A DNA stretch of 64,000 bases from Gluconobacter sp. P1C6_b (GTDB lineage: Bacteria; Pseudomonadota; Alphaproteobacteria; Acetobacterales; Acetobacteraceae). Shown in pieces: positions 8,292 through 17,033 of this stretch (its first letter is position 1; every line of letters begins with the position of its first letter). The notes beneath the pieces were generated by a model. It ran no database searches and had not been told where the DNA came from. It was given only the letters and a program-made list of their open reading frames with translations. The position numbers were made by a program, and so were the translations under genes. Location: the NCBI RefSeq assembly GCF_018811945.1, contig NZ_JACRVU010000008.1, positions 1-64,000 on the forward strand. Direction: 5' to 3'.

Positions 8292-9285
8292 ATGAAAACC
8301 ATTTTGCGGATAGTGATTCTGGCTCTTCTGTCTTGGCCTGTTCAGGTTCTGGCTCAGGACGAGGATGTCTCAGACTGCATACTGGCGTCTATCGTGCTGC
8401 CGCTTCTTGGCGGGCAGGGTGATTCCCCAATCGTTGGCGTCCGCGTTAACGGCGAAAAAGCCGCTTTCTATATCAAGCCCGGCCTTTTCCCGCATTCTCG
8501 TGCATGACACGGCGGACCTCTGGTTCCCACGAGGCGGGGATGCGCCCCTGATGGCGCAGAATGGTGAGCTGACCATAACATCCCGAACCGGACTGGAAGA
8601 GCTTCAGCTCGGAGCACTCGATCTTCACGGCGTGCCGGCCAATCTTCTGGAAGGGCCCGCCCGACACCAGATCAACGGCCTGCCGATCATCGGAATGCTG
8701 GGGCTGGGTGGAGACGTGTTTGAAAAAACATCAGTTCTGCTGGACGTCCCGCACCGGAAAATCGCGTTACTGCGCTTCAGACGCACGGCAGCCTGTCGCA
8801 CGGCTCCGGCTAGTCTCATGGGCCCGGATGCCTATGGAAGCGATCTGTCTGCGGCTGGTCGGCTGGCGGTGACGATCGGCCATCGCAGCCGGGAGATGAC
8901 TCTGGACCCGGATCTTTCGGAAACTGTCATGCCGGAATCCTGGGTCAGTGACGCTGGTGTGACGTCCGCTGATCTGCGTCATGATCCCATCGTGACGACG
9001 CGTTATGTCGGCATCTCAGTGGGGCATCGACATTCTGTAACGGATGTGAACGTTGGCAGCCACGTTCTGCCCACCTTGAATGTTCTGTTTCAGTCGTCTC
9101 TTGAAAACGGAGCTTTCGGCCTGCCTTTTTTCGAGCATTCCGCCGTTCTGATCGACCGGCAGAATGCTCAGGTTTTTGTCCTGCCTGAAGATGCCAAACC
9201 TCTGGAAGCAGGACACCATTTGCATTTTGATGAAAGTCATCAGGGGCAAACGGCCATCACCCAGAAATCCGGGACGATAAACTGA
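8292..9285 (+). pseudogene. Retropepsin-like (aspartyl protease-fold) exported protein, frameshifted
   Basis: The ATG at 8292 with GGAG upstream opens a frame with a good signal peptide (LRIVILALLSWPVQVLAQ). The frame then reads VGVRVNGEKAAFYIKPG before terminating at 8507. The continuation lies one base over (+1), from about 8495, and runs to 9285. The switch occurs around CCTTTTCCC. The joined product would be about 330 residues with two retropepsin-like halves: GMLGLGGDVFEKTSVLLDV ends the first, and LAVTIGHRSREMTLDPDLSE begins the second. In both halves the catalytic Asp-Thr-Gly site is degenerate (IKPG; LDPDLSE). This is either a pseudogene or a sequencing or assembly indel in a non-catalytic family member. 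Confidence 0.65.
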
Positions 9286-9300
9286 CGGCCCGCGCGTTCC

Positions 9301-10530
9301 TTACAGCCCGATATCGCTGCGGAAGATCTTGTCCTCCCACTGGATCGCAGAGGCACCTTCATAGGCCAGCTTGCGGGCCTCTTCCGGTGTCGCAGCTTTC
9401 GCGCAGACGGTCAGAACGCGGCCGCCATCTGCTACCAGAACGCCATCGACCAGCTTCGTTCCGGCATGGAAGACCGAGACGCCCGGAACGGCTTCGGCGC
9501 GTTCGATTCCGCTGATCCGGCCGCCCTTTTTCGGCGCGTCGGGATAGCCGTTTGCCGCCAGAACCAGCGAGATTGAGTGCTCGTCGGAAAACTCTGCCGC
9601 CGCATGTTCGAGATTGCCCTGTGCCAGTGCGGCGAGGATCGGGAGCAGGTCCGATTTCAGACGGATCAGCAGGGCCTGTGCTTCCGGGTCGCCAAAGCGG
9701 ACATTGTATTCGATCAGCTTCGGCCCCTCGGTCGTCAGCATCAGCCCGGCGAAGATCACGCCCCGGAACGGCGTGCCACGACGGACCATTTCGGCCAGCA
9801 TCGGGCGGACCATGATGTCGAGCGCCTTTTCCTGCATCTCGCGACCGAAAGCGGGGGGCGGGGAAATCGCCCCCATGCCGCCAGTGTTCGGACCGGTATC
9901 GCCGTCGCCGAGACGCTTGTGATCGCGTGCCGCACCGATGAGCACGGCCTTGTCGTCCGAGCAGAACGCGAAGAGCGAGACTTCCTCGCCCACCAGACAT
10001 TCCTCGATCACGAGCGGCATGCCGAGCCTGCGGATGGCGTCTTCGGCTTCTTCCACGCTCTGAGCAACGACGACGCCCTTGCCGCCCGCCAGACCGTCCG
10101 CCTTGATGACGATCGGAGCACCACGACGACGGACGAACTCGATGGCCGGCGCTTCCTCTTCAAAGCGTTCCCAGCGTGCCGTCGGAATGCCAGCGGCGTC
10201 CGCCACGTCCTTCGTGAACGCCTTGCTGCCTTCCAGCAGGGCCGCGGCCTTCGTCGGACCAGCGCACGGAATACCCGCTTCGGCGCAGGCATCCGCCAGA
10301 CCGGCCACCAGCGGCGCTTCCGGGCCGGGGACGATCAGGTCGATCTTCTGCTCCTGTGCGAAACGCACCAGTCCTGCGACGTCATCGGCCTTGAGCGGAA
10401 CGAGCGTTGCGACAGGCGCCATGCCGGGATTGCCCGGCGCCGCATACAGGGCGGTCAGGCCCGGTGAGCGCGCAAGACATGTAGCCAGGGCATGTTCACG
10501 CCCTCCGGACCCGACCAGCAAAACGCGCAT
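9301..10530 (-). CDS. purD: Phosphoribosylamine-glycine ligase (GAR synthetase)
   Basis: A 409-residue ATP-grasp enzyme that joins glycine to 5-phosphoribosylamine in purine synthesis. It begins with the diagnostic MRVLLVGSGGREHALA and continues with GPEAPLVAGLADA, the ATP-grasp stretch APIVIKADGLAGGKGVVVA, the PNTGGMGAISP signature and the metal-binding YNVRFGDPEAQ. It ends near the family's usual length (about 420). It is divergent from xseA, with 66 bases between the starts. Convergent with the frameshifted retropepsin gene; only 15 bases separate the two stops and no terminator is obvious there. Confidence 0.97.
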   Translation of the reverse strand: MRVLLVGSGGREHALATCLARSPGLTALYAAPGNPGMAPVATLVPLKADDVAGLVRFAQEQKIDLIVPGPEAPLVAGLADACAEAGIPCAGPTKAAALLEGSKAFTKDVADAAGIPTARWERFEEEAPAIEFVRRRGAPIVIKADGLAGGKGVVVAQSVEEAEDAIRRLGMPLVIEECLVGEEVSLFAFCSDDKAVLIGAARDHKRLGDGDTGPNTGGMGAISPPPAFGREMQEKALDIMVRPMLAEMVRRGTPFRGVIFAGLMLTTEGPKLIEYNVRFGDPEAQALLIRLKSDLLPILAALAQGNLEHAAAEFSDEHSISLVLAANGYPDAPKKGGRISGIERAEAVPGVSVFHAGTKLVDGVLVADGGRVLTVCAKAATPEEARKLAYEGASAIQWEDKIFRSDIGL

Positions 10531-10596
10531 TCCGCTTATCCTTTATTATGCAATCGTGGGCTTCGTTTGACGGCGTGCGTAGCATAGACTGGCGGT

Positions 10597-12150
10597 ATGA
10601 TGGAGAGTGATGGCGCATCGATCCGCGGGAATGTTCCGCAATATTCGGTTTCCGAGATTTCCGGGGCGATCAAACGCACGCTGGAGAGCGGATTCGGCCG
10701 CGTGCGCGTGCGCGGTGAGGTCACGGAACTCAAGCGCTATCCGTCCGGGCATGTCTATCTGTCGCTCAAGGATGAAGGCGGCAAGATCGCCGGTGTGATC
10801 TGGCGCGGGAGTGTCTCGCGTCTCGGCATGGCGCCGGAGAACGGCAACGAGGTCATCGCGACCGGCCGTGTCTCGGCCTATGGCGAGCGCTCCAGCTATC
10901 AACTCGTCATCGATCGCATGGAGTTCGCGGGAGAGGGGGCTCTGCTCGCCAATATCGAGCGCCTGCGCCGCAAACTGCTCGAAGAGGGCCTGTTCGAGCC
11001 TGAGCGCAAGAAAGCCATTCCGTTTCTGCCGTCTCTGGTCGGTGTCATCACGTCGCGCTCGGGCGCGGTGCTGCACGACATCATCACGACGATCAGCCGA
11101 CGCTTCCCGCGTGACGTGCTGCTCTGGCCGGTTCCGGTTCAGGGAGAAGGGGCGGCCGCCCAGATTGCCGCAGCCATCGAAGGCATGTCCGTTCGCCGTC
11201 CCCGTACGCCGGATGTGCTGATTGTCGCGCGTGGCGGTGGCTCGCTTGAAGACCTGATGGCCTTCAATGACGAGCGCGTCCTGCGTGCCGTGGCGAACTG
11301 CCCGGTGCCGATCATTTCCGCTGTCGGGCATGAGACCGACACCACGCTGATCGATCTCGTGTCGGACCGTCGCGCGCCGACACCGACCGCCGCTGCCGAA
11401 ATGGCCGTGCCCCTGCGCTCGGAAATGGTCGCGGATATGGCGCATCGCAATGCACGTCTGACCGGTGCGCTCACCCGCATCATCCAGACGGCCCGCGCGC
11501 GACTGGATCAGGCCGCAGCCCGTCTGCCCGATCTACCCGGTCTGCTGGATTCCGCACGGATGCGTCTGGACGATCGTGGCCAGCGCCTCGATCTGGCGCT
11601 TCCGTCTTTCGTCATGCGCGTGCGCAACCGGCTGGATGCGCCGGGGATGCACCTGCCATCGCCGGAACTGCTCATGGGGCGCAGTCGCGCGCGGTTGCAG
11701 GCCCTGCGACTGCCCGCGCCAGAGCTTCTCGTCAGCCGCGCCCGTGCCCGCCTGACGGCACCGACGACCCATCTTCCCAGCCCGGAACTGCTGATCGAAC
11801 GTCGCCGGGCCGCCCTGCGTCTGGTCTCTGGCGAACTGGATACGGCCTGGCAGCGCTCGCTCCAGACTTTCCAGCTTCGGACGGAGCGCCAGCGCCTGTC
11901 GCCCGATATCCTCAGAAGCGCCATCCGTCTCCAGCAGGCCCGGCTTCAGGGACTGGGTAGTCATCTTGAGGCCGTCTCTCCCCGTGCCATTCTCAGCCGC
12001 GGCTATGTCCTCGTTCAGGATGTGAACGGCCAGCCCGTCACGAGTGCGGAGGCCCATCCTGTCGCGGATCGCGTCGTTCTGTCTTTTGCTGACGGTGATC
12101 GTGGGGCAAGACTGGACAGCCTGTCGCCGCAGGGCGATCTTGGACTGTAA
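10597..12150 (+). CDS. xseA: Exodeoxyribonuclease VII large subunit, with extended repeat region
   Basis: A 517-residue catalytic subunit of exonuclease VII, which degrades single-stranded DNA. An N-terminal OB fold (YSVSEISGAIKRTLE, then VRGEVTELKRYPSGHVYLSLKD) precedes the nuclease core with VITSRSGAVLHDI, ILIVARGGGSLEDL-type and SAVGHETDTTLIDLVSD motifs. The C-terminal coiled-coil region is longer than in the E. coli protein (about 456 residues). It contains about five copies of a roughly 21-residue motif of the form RARL...LPSPELL between about residues 295 and 405. ATG codons at 10597 and 10600 are both possible starts; no strong ribosome-binding site distinguishes them. The small subunit gene xseB is not in the window. 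Confidence 0.95.
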   Translation: MMESDGASIRGNVPQYSVSEISGAIKRTLESGFGRVRVRGEVTELKRYPSGHVYLSLKDEGGKIAGVIWRGSVSRLGMAPENGNEVIATGRVSAYGERSSYQLVIDRMEFAGEGALLANIERLRRKLLEEGLFEPERKKAIPFLPSLVGVITSRSGAVLHDIITTISRRFPRDVLLWPVPVQGEGAAAQIAAAIEGMSVRRPRTPDVLIVARGGGSLEDLMAFNDERVLRAVANCPVPIISAVGHETDTTLIDLVSDRRAPTPTAAAEMAVPLRSEMVADMAHRNARLTGALTRIIQTARARLDQAAARLPDLPGLLDSARMRLDDRGQRLDLALPSFVMRVRNRLDAPGMHLPSPELLMGRSRARLQALRLPAPELLVSRARARLTAPTTHLPSPELLIERRRAALRLVSGELDTAWQRSLQTFQLRTERQRLSPDILRSAIRLQQARLQGLGSHLEAVSPRAILSRGYVLVQDVNGQPVTSAEAHPVADRVVLSFADGDRGARLDSLSPQGDLGL

Positions 12151-12186
12151 ATCTTTCATCCACCCGATCTGTGATCCGGAGTCTGC

Positions 12187-12549
12187 ATGCGTTCGTTCTG
12201 GTTGAGTCTCGTTGCCCTGCCGCTGCTTGCAGCCTGTGCCCAGCAGCCGACGGCGCCGGCGCGTCCTGCGGGCTCGCCTCCGACGCAGGCCAGAATCCCG
12301 CCACAGGATTTTGCGCCGGGTCTGGCCGAGGAGACGTCTGAGGATGGCAAGAAGAAGCTGTTCAATGATCCGTCTGCCCCGCTGAACACACCGCTTTGCG
12401 GCACGGCGCTTCAGGAGCAGGCCCAGACTGGCGCTGCGCTGTATCCGCAGAGCGTAGCGAGCACCAGTTCCTGCCCGCGTAATGCCTGTTTCCAGCCGCT
12501 GACCGGGACCTATATTGCGGCAACTGGCGCACAGAGCGTCTGCCGCTAA
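12187..12549 (+). CDS. Small lipoprotein of unknown function
   Basis: A 120-residue protein with a short charged start, a hydrophobic stretch and a lipobox ending at Cys17 (PLLAAC). It is therefore a predicted outer- or inner-membrane lipoprotein. A Pro/Ala/Gln-rich linker follows, and then a compact C-terminal part with four cysteines (LCGTAL, SSCPRNACF, SVCR) that could form two disulfides in the periplasm. I do not recognise the family. It lies 36 bases after xseA on the same strand and is followed by a strong bidirectional terminator. It may be transcribed with xseA, but nothing in the sequence ties their functions. Confidence 0.7.
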   Translation: MRSFWLSLVALPLLAACAQQPTAPARPAGSPPTQARIPPQDFAPGLAEETSEDGKKKLFNDPSAPLNTPLCGTALQEQAQTGAALYPQSVASTSSCPRNACFQPLTGTYIAATGAQSVCR

Positions 12550-12580
12550 AGCAGACTTCAGGGGTTACCCGTTACAACCA

Positions 12581-12616
12581 AAAAAGGCCGGTCGGGAAAT
12601 CCCGACCGGCCTTTTT
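12581..12616. terminator. Bidirectional intrinsic terminator
   Basis: A perfect 16-bp stem (5 A, then GGCCGGTCGGG, AAAT loop, CCCGACCGGCC, then 5 T) gives a U-tract on either strand. It sits between the convergent small lipoprotein gene and rne and should stop both. Confidence 0.92.
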
Positions 12617-12642
12617 CGTGGTTCGCGGAACGCGCTGACGGA

Positions 12643-15444
12643 TCAGCGCTTCCACCAGCCGGCACGACGCTTCGTCGGCGCGACTTCATCGACGTTCACC
12701 GGCTGAAGGATATTCCCTTCCTCGGTGGTCTGGGCTTCGACGGGCTTGGCCTTCGGTGTACGACGGGCGCGGGTGCGCTTCGGCTTGACGGCTTCTTCGG
12801 AGACAGTCTCCGCGGGAGAGGCTGCGACTTCGGCGGTGGACTCAGCCGGAGCTTCAGCCTCGACGGCCTGAGCCTTCGGCGTCCGGCGCGTCCGGGTGCG
12901 ACGCGGCTTGGGAGCCTCTTCGGCCACAGGCTCTTCCGGAGCCGGAGCGGCTTCTGCCGCCGAGGCTTCTTCCGCAACCGTCTCGGCCGGAGCTGCTTCC
13001 ACCGCCTTGGCGCGGGCCGGACGACGTCCGCGAGCACGACGGGGCTTGGGGGCCTCCTCGGCCACCGGTTCTTCCACCACGATGGTCGTTTCAGCAGCCG
13101 GAACATGCTCGATCACGATTTCCGTGGGCGTGCTGATCCCGGTCTGAAGGGCTTCGGTCGTCCCTTCAAGTTCGGCCTGCTCGATCACATCGAAGATGTC
13201 GAAGCTGCCACCGAACGGATCGGCAGGCGTCGGACCCGTATAGCGACGCGGTGCCGGCCGCTCCTCGCGGTCTTCACGACGACGCGGGGTACGGGTCGGT
13301 GCAGGCGCGCTCGAACGGGTGGTTGCCGCAGGGCGCGTCGGAGCGACGTCACGGAGCTCGGACACGGGCTGTGCAGCCGTATCTTCAGACCCTTCGGTAT
13401 CCTTGACGACGCGCTTGAAGCGGGTGCGGCGACGGCCCGGGATGATGCCGTTTTCGTCAGCAGCTTCGGGAGCAGCGATCTCGCGCGTTTCAGCCTTCGG
13501 GGCATCCTGCTCCTGGCTGTTTTCCGCTGCCGGAACGTCTCCGTTCTGTTCGCGACGGCCCCCACGACGGCGGCGACGACGACGACGGCGACCGCCGTTG
13601 CTTTCCTCTTCGCTCTCGGATGTGGCCACGTCCTCGATGATCTCGGCATCAACGACAGGCGTTTCCGTCCGCACGACGACAGGTGCTTCTTCCTCGATGA
13701 TCTCGATCGTACGGACATGCTCCGGTGCGCGTTCCGGAGCACGGACCTGGGCGGGAGCCGGGGTCTGGGCCTGAAGGCGCTCGATGCGCATGTCAGCCGC
13801 AGCCAGGTTCTCTTCCGTACGGAAAATCACCTGCATGCGGTGATGGCGTTCGATATCCGCCAGCCAGGAGCGCTTGTGATTGAGGATGTAGAGCGCGATG
13901 TCCGAGCCCACATGGACCTCGATTTCGGATGAACGCTGGCGTGCGCCTTCCTCGTCAATGGCGCGCAGGACGTGCAGGGCCGAGCTTTCCGTTCCACGGA
14001 TGAAGCCGGTACCCTGACAGTGCGGGCAAGGCGTCAGCACGGATTCCGCGATGGACGGACGAAGGCGCTGGCGGGACATTTCCAGCAGACCGAAATGGGA
14101 GATATGCCCGACCTGGATGCGTGCGCGATCGGAGCGCAGGGCTTCCTTGAGGCGTTTTTCCACCTGTCCGTTGTGGCGGCGGCTTTCCATGTCGATGAAA
14201 TCGATCACGACCAGACCGGCCAGATCGCGCAGGCGCAGCTGACGGGCGACTTCCTCGGCGGCTTCGAGGTTCGTGCGCAGGGCCGTTTCCTCGATGTTGC
14301 GCTGCGAGGTGGACTTGCCGGAGTTCACGTCAATGGCGACGAGGGCTTCGGTCTGGTTGATGACCAGATAGCCACCCGACGGCAGACGGGCCGTCGGCGA
14401 GAACATCGCATCCAGATGGCCTTCGACATTGTAGCGCGCGAACAGGCTCTGGCCACGGTTCTGCCAGAGCTTCACCTTGTTGGCGTTGCTCGGCATCAGC
14501 AGGCGCATGAACTCACGTGCGCTCTTCCAGGCGGCTTCGCCATCCACGAGGATATCTTCGATGTCCTTGGAATACAGGTCACGGATGACGCGCTTGATGA
14601 GGCTTGCTTCCTCATAGACCAGCGTCGGCGCGACCGAGGAGAGGGCGTGGGAGCGGATGTCGTCCCAGAGCTGGAGCAGATATTCGCAGTCGCGCGTGAC
14701 TTCCTGCGCCGGACGGCCGGCACCGGCGGTGCGGACGATCATTGCCATGGATTTCGGCAGGTCCAGTTCCGCGATAACGTCGCGCAGGCGGCGGCGGTCG
14801 GAATCGGACGTGATCTTGCGCGAGACGCCACCGCCACGCAGCGCGTTGGGCATCAGGACACAGTAGCGGCCGGCGAGGGAGATATAGGTGGTCAGGGCCG
14901 CGCCCTTGTTGCCACGCTCTTCCTTGACGACCTGCACCAGCAGCACCTGTCGGCGGCGGATAACTTCCTGGATCTTGTAGTTGCGCAGGAAACGGGCTGT
15001 GCGGCGCGACGATGCGCTTTCCTCGCCGGTATCGTGCTCGCCACCAACGGTTTCGGGCGCGCGGCGGTCCTGATTTTCGCCGTCCTCGCTATCCGTAGCC
15101 TCTTCGGAAACCGTTTCGGTCTCGCCATCATCGGCGGCGTCGCCGCGCTCGGCAATTTCCTCTTCCTGAAGCGCGATGAGCTTCTCGCGGTCTGCGACAG
15201 GGATCTGGAAATAGTCGGGGTGGATTTCGCTGAAGGCGAGGAAGCCGTGGCGATTGCCGCCATATTCGACGAAAGCGGCCTGAAGGCTCGGCTCTACACG
15301 AATGACCTTGGCAAGATAGATATTGCCCTTGAGCTGCTTCTTGGTCGATGTCTCGACGTCGTAATCTTCGACGCGGTCACCATCCATGACCACAACACGC
15401 GTTTCTTCCGCGTGTGTGGTGTCGATGAGCATACGCTTGGTCAT
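12643..15444 (-). CDS. rne: Ribonuclease E
   Basis: A 933-residue RNase E, the scaffold endonuclease of the RNA degradosome. It starts at the ATG at 15444 (MTKRMLIDTTHAEETRVVV); an in-frame ATG 32 codons earlier lacks family-like sequence. The S1 domain (NIYLAKV, AAFVEYGGNRHGFL) carries a roughly 65-residue Glu/Asp-rich insertion at about residues 95-160, common in alphaproteobacteria. Catalytic Asp residues lie in DLAGLVVIDFIDM (about 418), and the Zn-link CPHC is near residue 475. The C-terminal 330 residues are disordered. They contain an Arg run (GGRRRRRRRRRGGRR near 618) and three repeats of KPRRxRxRRxxxAxxVEA near the end, probable RNA- or protein-binding microdomains. Confidence 0.96.
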   Translation of the reverse strand: MTKRMLIDTTHAEETRVVVMDGDRVEDYDVETSTKKQLKGNIYLAKVIRVEPSLQAAFVEYGGNRHGFLAFSEIHPDYFQIPVADREKLIALQEEEIAERGDAADDGETETVSEEATDSEDGENQDRRAPETVGGEHDTGEESASSRRTARFLRNYKIQEVIRRRQVLLVQVVKEERGNKGAALTTYISLAGRYCVLMPNALRGGGVSRKITSDSDRRRLRDVIAELDLPKSMAMIVRTAGAGRPAQEVTRDCEYLLQLWDDIRSHALSSVAPTLVYEEASLIKRVIRDLYSKDIEDILVDGEAAWKSAREFMRLLMPSNANKVKLWQNRGQSLFARYNVEGHLDAMFSPTARLPSGGYLVINQTEALVAIDVNSGKSTSQRNIEETALRTNLEAAEEVARQLRLRDLAGLVVIDFIDMESRRHNGQVEKRLKEALRSDRARIQVGHISHFGLLEMSRQRLRPSIAESVLTPCPHCQGTGFIRGTESSALHVLRAIDEEGARQRSSEIEVHVGSDIALYILNHKRSWLADIERHHRMQVIFRTEENLAAADMRIERLQAQTPAPAQVRAPERAPEHVRTIEIIEEEAPVVVRTETPVVDAEIIEDVATSESEEESNGGRRRRRRRRRGGRREQNGDVPAAENSQEQDAPKAETREIAAPEAADENGIIPGRRRTRFKRVVKDTEGSEDTAAQPVSELRDVAPTRPAATTRSSAPAPTRTPRRREDREERPAPRRYTGPTPADPFGGSFDIFDVIEQAELEGTTEALQTGISTPTEIVIEHVPAAETTIVVEEPVAEEAPKPRRARGRRPARAKAVEAAPAETVAEEASAAEAAPAPEEPVAEEAPKPRRTRTRRTPKAQAVEAEAPAESTAEVAASPAETVSEEAVKPKRTRARRTPKAKPVEAQTTEEGNILQPVNVDEVAPTKRRAGWWKR

Positions 15445-16000
15445 GGAAAACTGAACTCCACGACGCTCCACAATGGCTGCCTTGGCCAGACGGAACGTCA
15501 GATTGTGTGGGGTGGAGGGAACGGCGCAGTCCGAACGCACAGCGGCGGGACACGTGGGGTCCCGTTCCGGTGAGGTTGCTGGCTGCGAGCACGTTGAGTG
15601 ACATTCGTCCCCTGAACAGACGGCCGGTCCAGAGTCTGGAGCCGGATGAAAAACCTGATCCGGACGGGCGGCTGGCCTGTACCGGAATCCATAAGATCGC
15701 CAGTTCGATCCGGTCAGGACAGAATGCGGAGGGCTAGTCGCGCATCTGTCAAACGACGGGACGTCGTGGCGGGGACAGGAAAAGGCGGGAGCGGCACGGG
15801 AAAGGCGTGAGCCCGTGGCCGGTCGGACCGCACTTTACAGGTCCCTGTCACGCAGGATGACCGAAACAGCCTTCCGTGGCAAGCGCGGCGTTTTTCATTT
15901 GTCCGTGCGCTGTTTTCCGGACACTTCGTGCCATGTTCCTGACAGGGTTTTGTGCTGTATGATTGCCCCGTCATTCACCGCCGGACACTGGGAACAAGGG
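15445..16000. promoter_or_regulatory. 556-base spacer between divergent rne and amidase genes; long rne leader
   Basis: No convincing gene was found here. It must hold both promoters and probably a long rne 5' untranslated region, as RNase E commonly autoregulates through its leader. A small perfect hairpin (CGACG-GGA-CGTCG) lies at about 15754-15766. Open frames inside are short, lack ribosome-binding sites and have poor codon use. The AT-richer patch at about 15880-15960 is the best place for promoters. Confidence 0.4.
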
Positions 16001-16825
16001 ATGCTGACGCGACGCACACTGGTAAGTGGTCTTTCGGGGCTGCCGTTGCTGTCTCCCGTTGCAGCATTCGGACGCCATCCGCTGCATAAGAAACTGCCGG
16101 CCCCCGCCGTGCATCGAGGTGCCGCACCTCCGAAGCCGCTCGTCATGCTGGACCCGGGACATGGCGGAAAGGATCCCGGAGCGATCGGGATTTCCGGCAC
16201 CTATGAAAAGCATATCGCGGAAGCCGCCGCCTCCGAACTGAGCCGTCAGCTTCTCTCGTCGGGGCAGTATCGTGTCGCCATGACGCGCTCCGAAGACCGG
16301 TTCATCCCGCTGGAAGGGCGCGTTGAACTGGCCCAGCGGCATCAGGCGCATCTTTTCATTTCCATGCATGCAGACGCCCTGCATGACAGGGATGTGCGCG
16401 GGGCGAGTGTCTATACGCTGTCCAGCGGAGCCTCGGATGCACAGACCGCCTCTCTTGCGCGGACGGAAAACAGTGCAGACCGCTTTGCCGGACCGGCCTT
16501 CCACGGCATGTCGCCCGACGTGCAGCAGATCCTGGCCAGTCTGGTCTCGGAAGAAACGCGTCGGGGTTCAGCGCATATGGCGGCAAGCGTTGTCAATTCG
16601 TTCCGCAACAGGATCGGCCTGCTGACCCATCCGTCACGCCATGCCGCGTTCGTGGTTCTGAAATCGTCCGAAATTCCGTCTGTTCTGGTGGAGATGGGAT
16701 TCATGTCCAACCGGCTGGATGAAGCGGCACTGCGGCAGGCTGTGCATCGCACCCAGGTCGCTAGTGCGATGAAAACCGCCATAGACCGCTATTTTGCCAC
16801 TCATGCCGGTGTCATGACGGGTTGA
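16001..16825 (+). CDS. amiC: N-acetylmuramoyl-L-alanine amidase (Amidase_3)
   Basis: A 274-residue zinc amidase that splits the bond between MurNAc and the peptide stem during cell separation. The ATG at 16001 starts an export signal with a twin Arg (MLTRRTLVSGLSGLPLLSPVA), compatible with Tat export as for AmiA/AmiC of E. coli. The catalytic domain shows VMLDPGHGGKDPGAIG (Zn His and Glu region), FISMHADA, and the closing PSVLVEMGFMSN. In-frame upstream ATGs (15959, 15815) would bury the signal and were not used. In many alphaproteobacteria this gene follows rne and precedes a class A PBP; here it is divergent from rne and leuA follows. The exact paralogue name (amiA/B/C) is not certain. Confidence 0.88.
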   Translation: MLTRRTLVSGLSGLPLLSPVAAFGRHPLHKKLPAPAVHRGAAPPKPLVMLDPGHGGKDPGAIGISGTYEKHIAEAAASELSRQLLSSGQYRVAMTRSEDRFIPLEGRVELAQRHQAHLFISMHADALHDRDVRGASVYTLSSGASDAQTASLARTENSADRFAGPAFHGMSPDVQQILASLVSEETRRGSAHMAASVVNSFRNRIGLLTHPSRHAAFVVLKSSEIPSVLVEMGFMSNRLDEAALRQAVHRTQVASAMKTAIDRYFATHAGVMTG

Positions 16826-16901
16826 TCCGCTCTGGGTGCAATGAAGACTTCATGGTCATGCGGGTTGCGCATGACGAAAGAATCGGTCATTTAAGGCAGC
16901 C

Positions 16902-16946
16902 ATGACGTTTCTTTCGATCCTCTCGCTTCGACTTATCGGCCCCTGA
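16902..16946 (+). CDS. Putative leucine/isoleucine-rich leader peptide of leuA
   Basis: A 14-codon open frame reads MTFLSILSLRLIGP and contains four Leu and two Ile. It has AAGG five bases before its ATG and lies 87 bases upstream of leuA. Its stop codon falls inside the left arm of a perfect 11-bp inverted repeat (16940-16950 with 16977-16987). This is the layout of a branched-chain amino-acid attenuator: ribosome stalling at the Leu codons would mask that arm. Too short for routine gene finding, so its reality rests on composition and position. No homologue comparison was possible. Confidence 0.55.
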   Translation: MTFLSILSLRLIGP

Positions 16947-17013
16947 ACGCCTTTCCAAGGCGGACAGCGCTCCGTTGCGTTCAGGGGATAACAGACCGAA
17001 AACCATCCTGAAC
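16940..17013 (+). promoter_or_regulatory. Candidate leuA attenuator: mutually exclusive hairpins
   Basis: CCCCTGAACGC (16940-16950) pairs perfectly with GCGTTCAGGGG (16977-16987), enclosing a smaller hairpin (16948-16962). The second arm can instead pair with ATCCTGAAC at 17005-17013 through GTTCAGG...AT. The first arm overlaps the leader peptide's stop codon, so translation of the leader decides which pairing forms. There is no U-tract, so control would have to be translational or Rho-dependent rather than by an intrinsic terminator. Confidence 0.5.
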
Positions 17014-17033
17014 CAGACGAGACGATCACAATC

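Noticed and set aside
13558-13607. Run of CGACGG-like triplets that looks like a DNA repeat
   Set aside because: It is simply the coding sequence of the Arg run in the RNase E tail.
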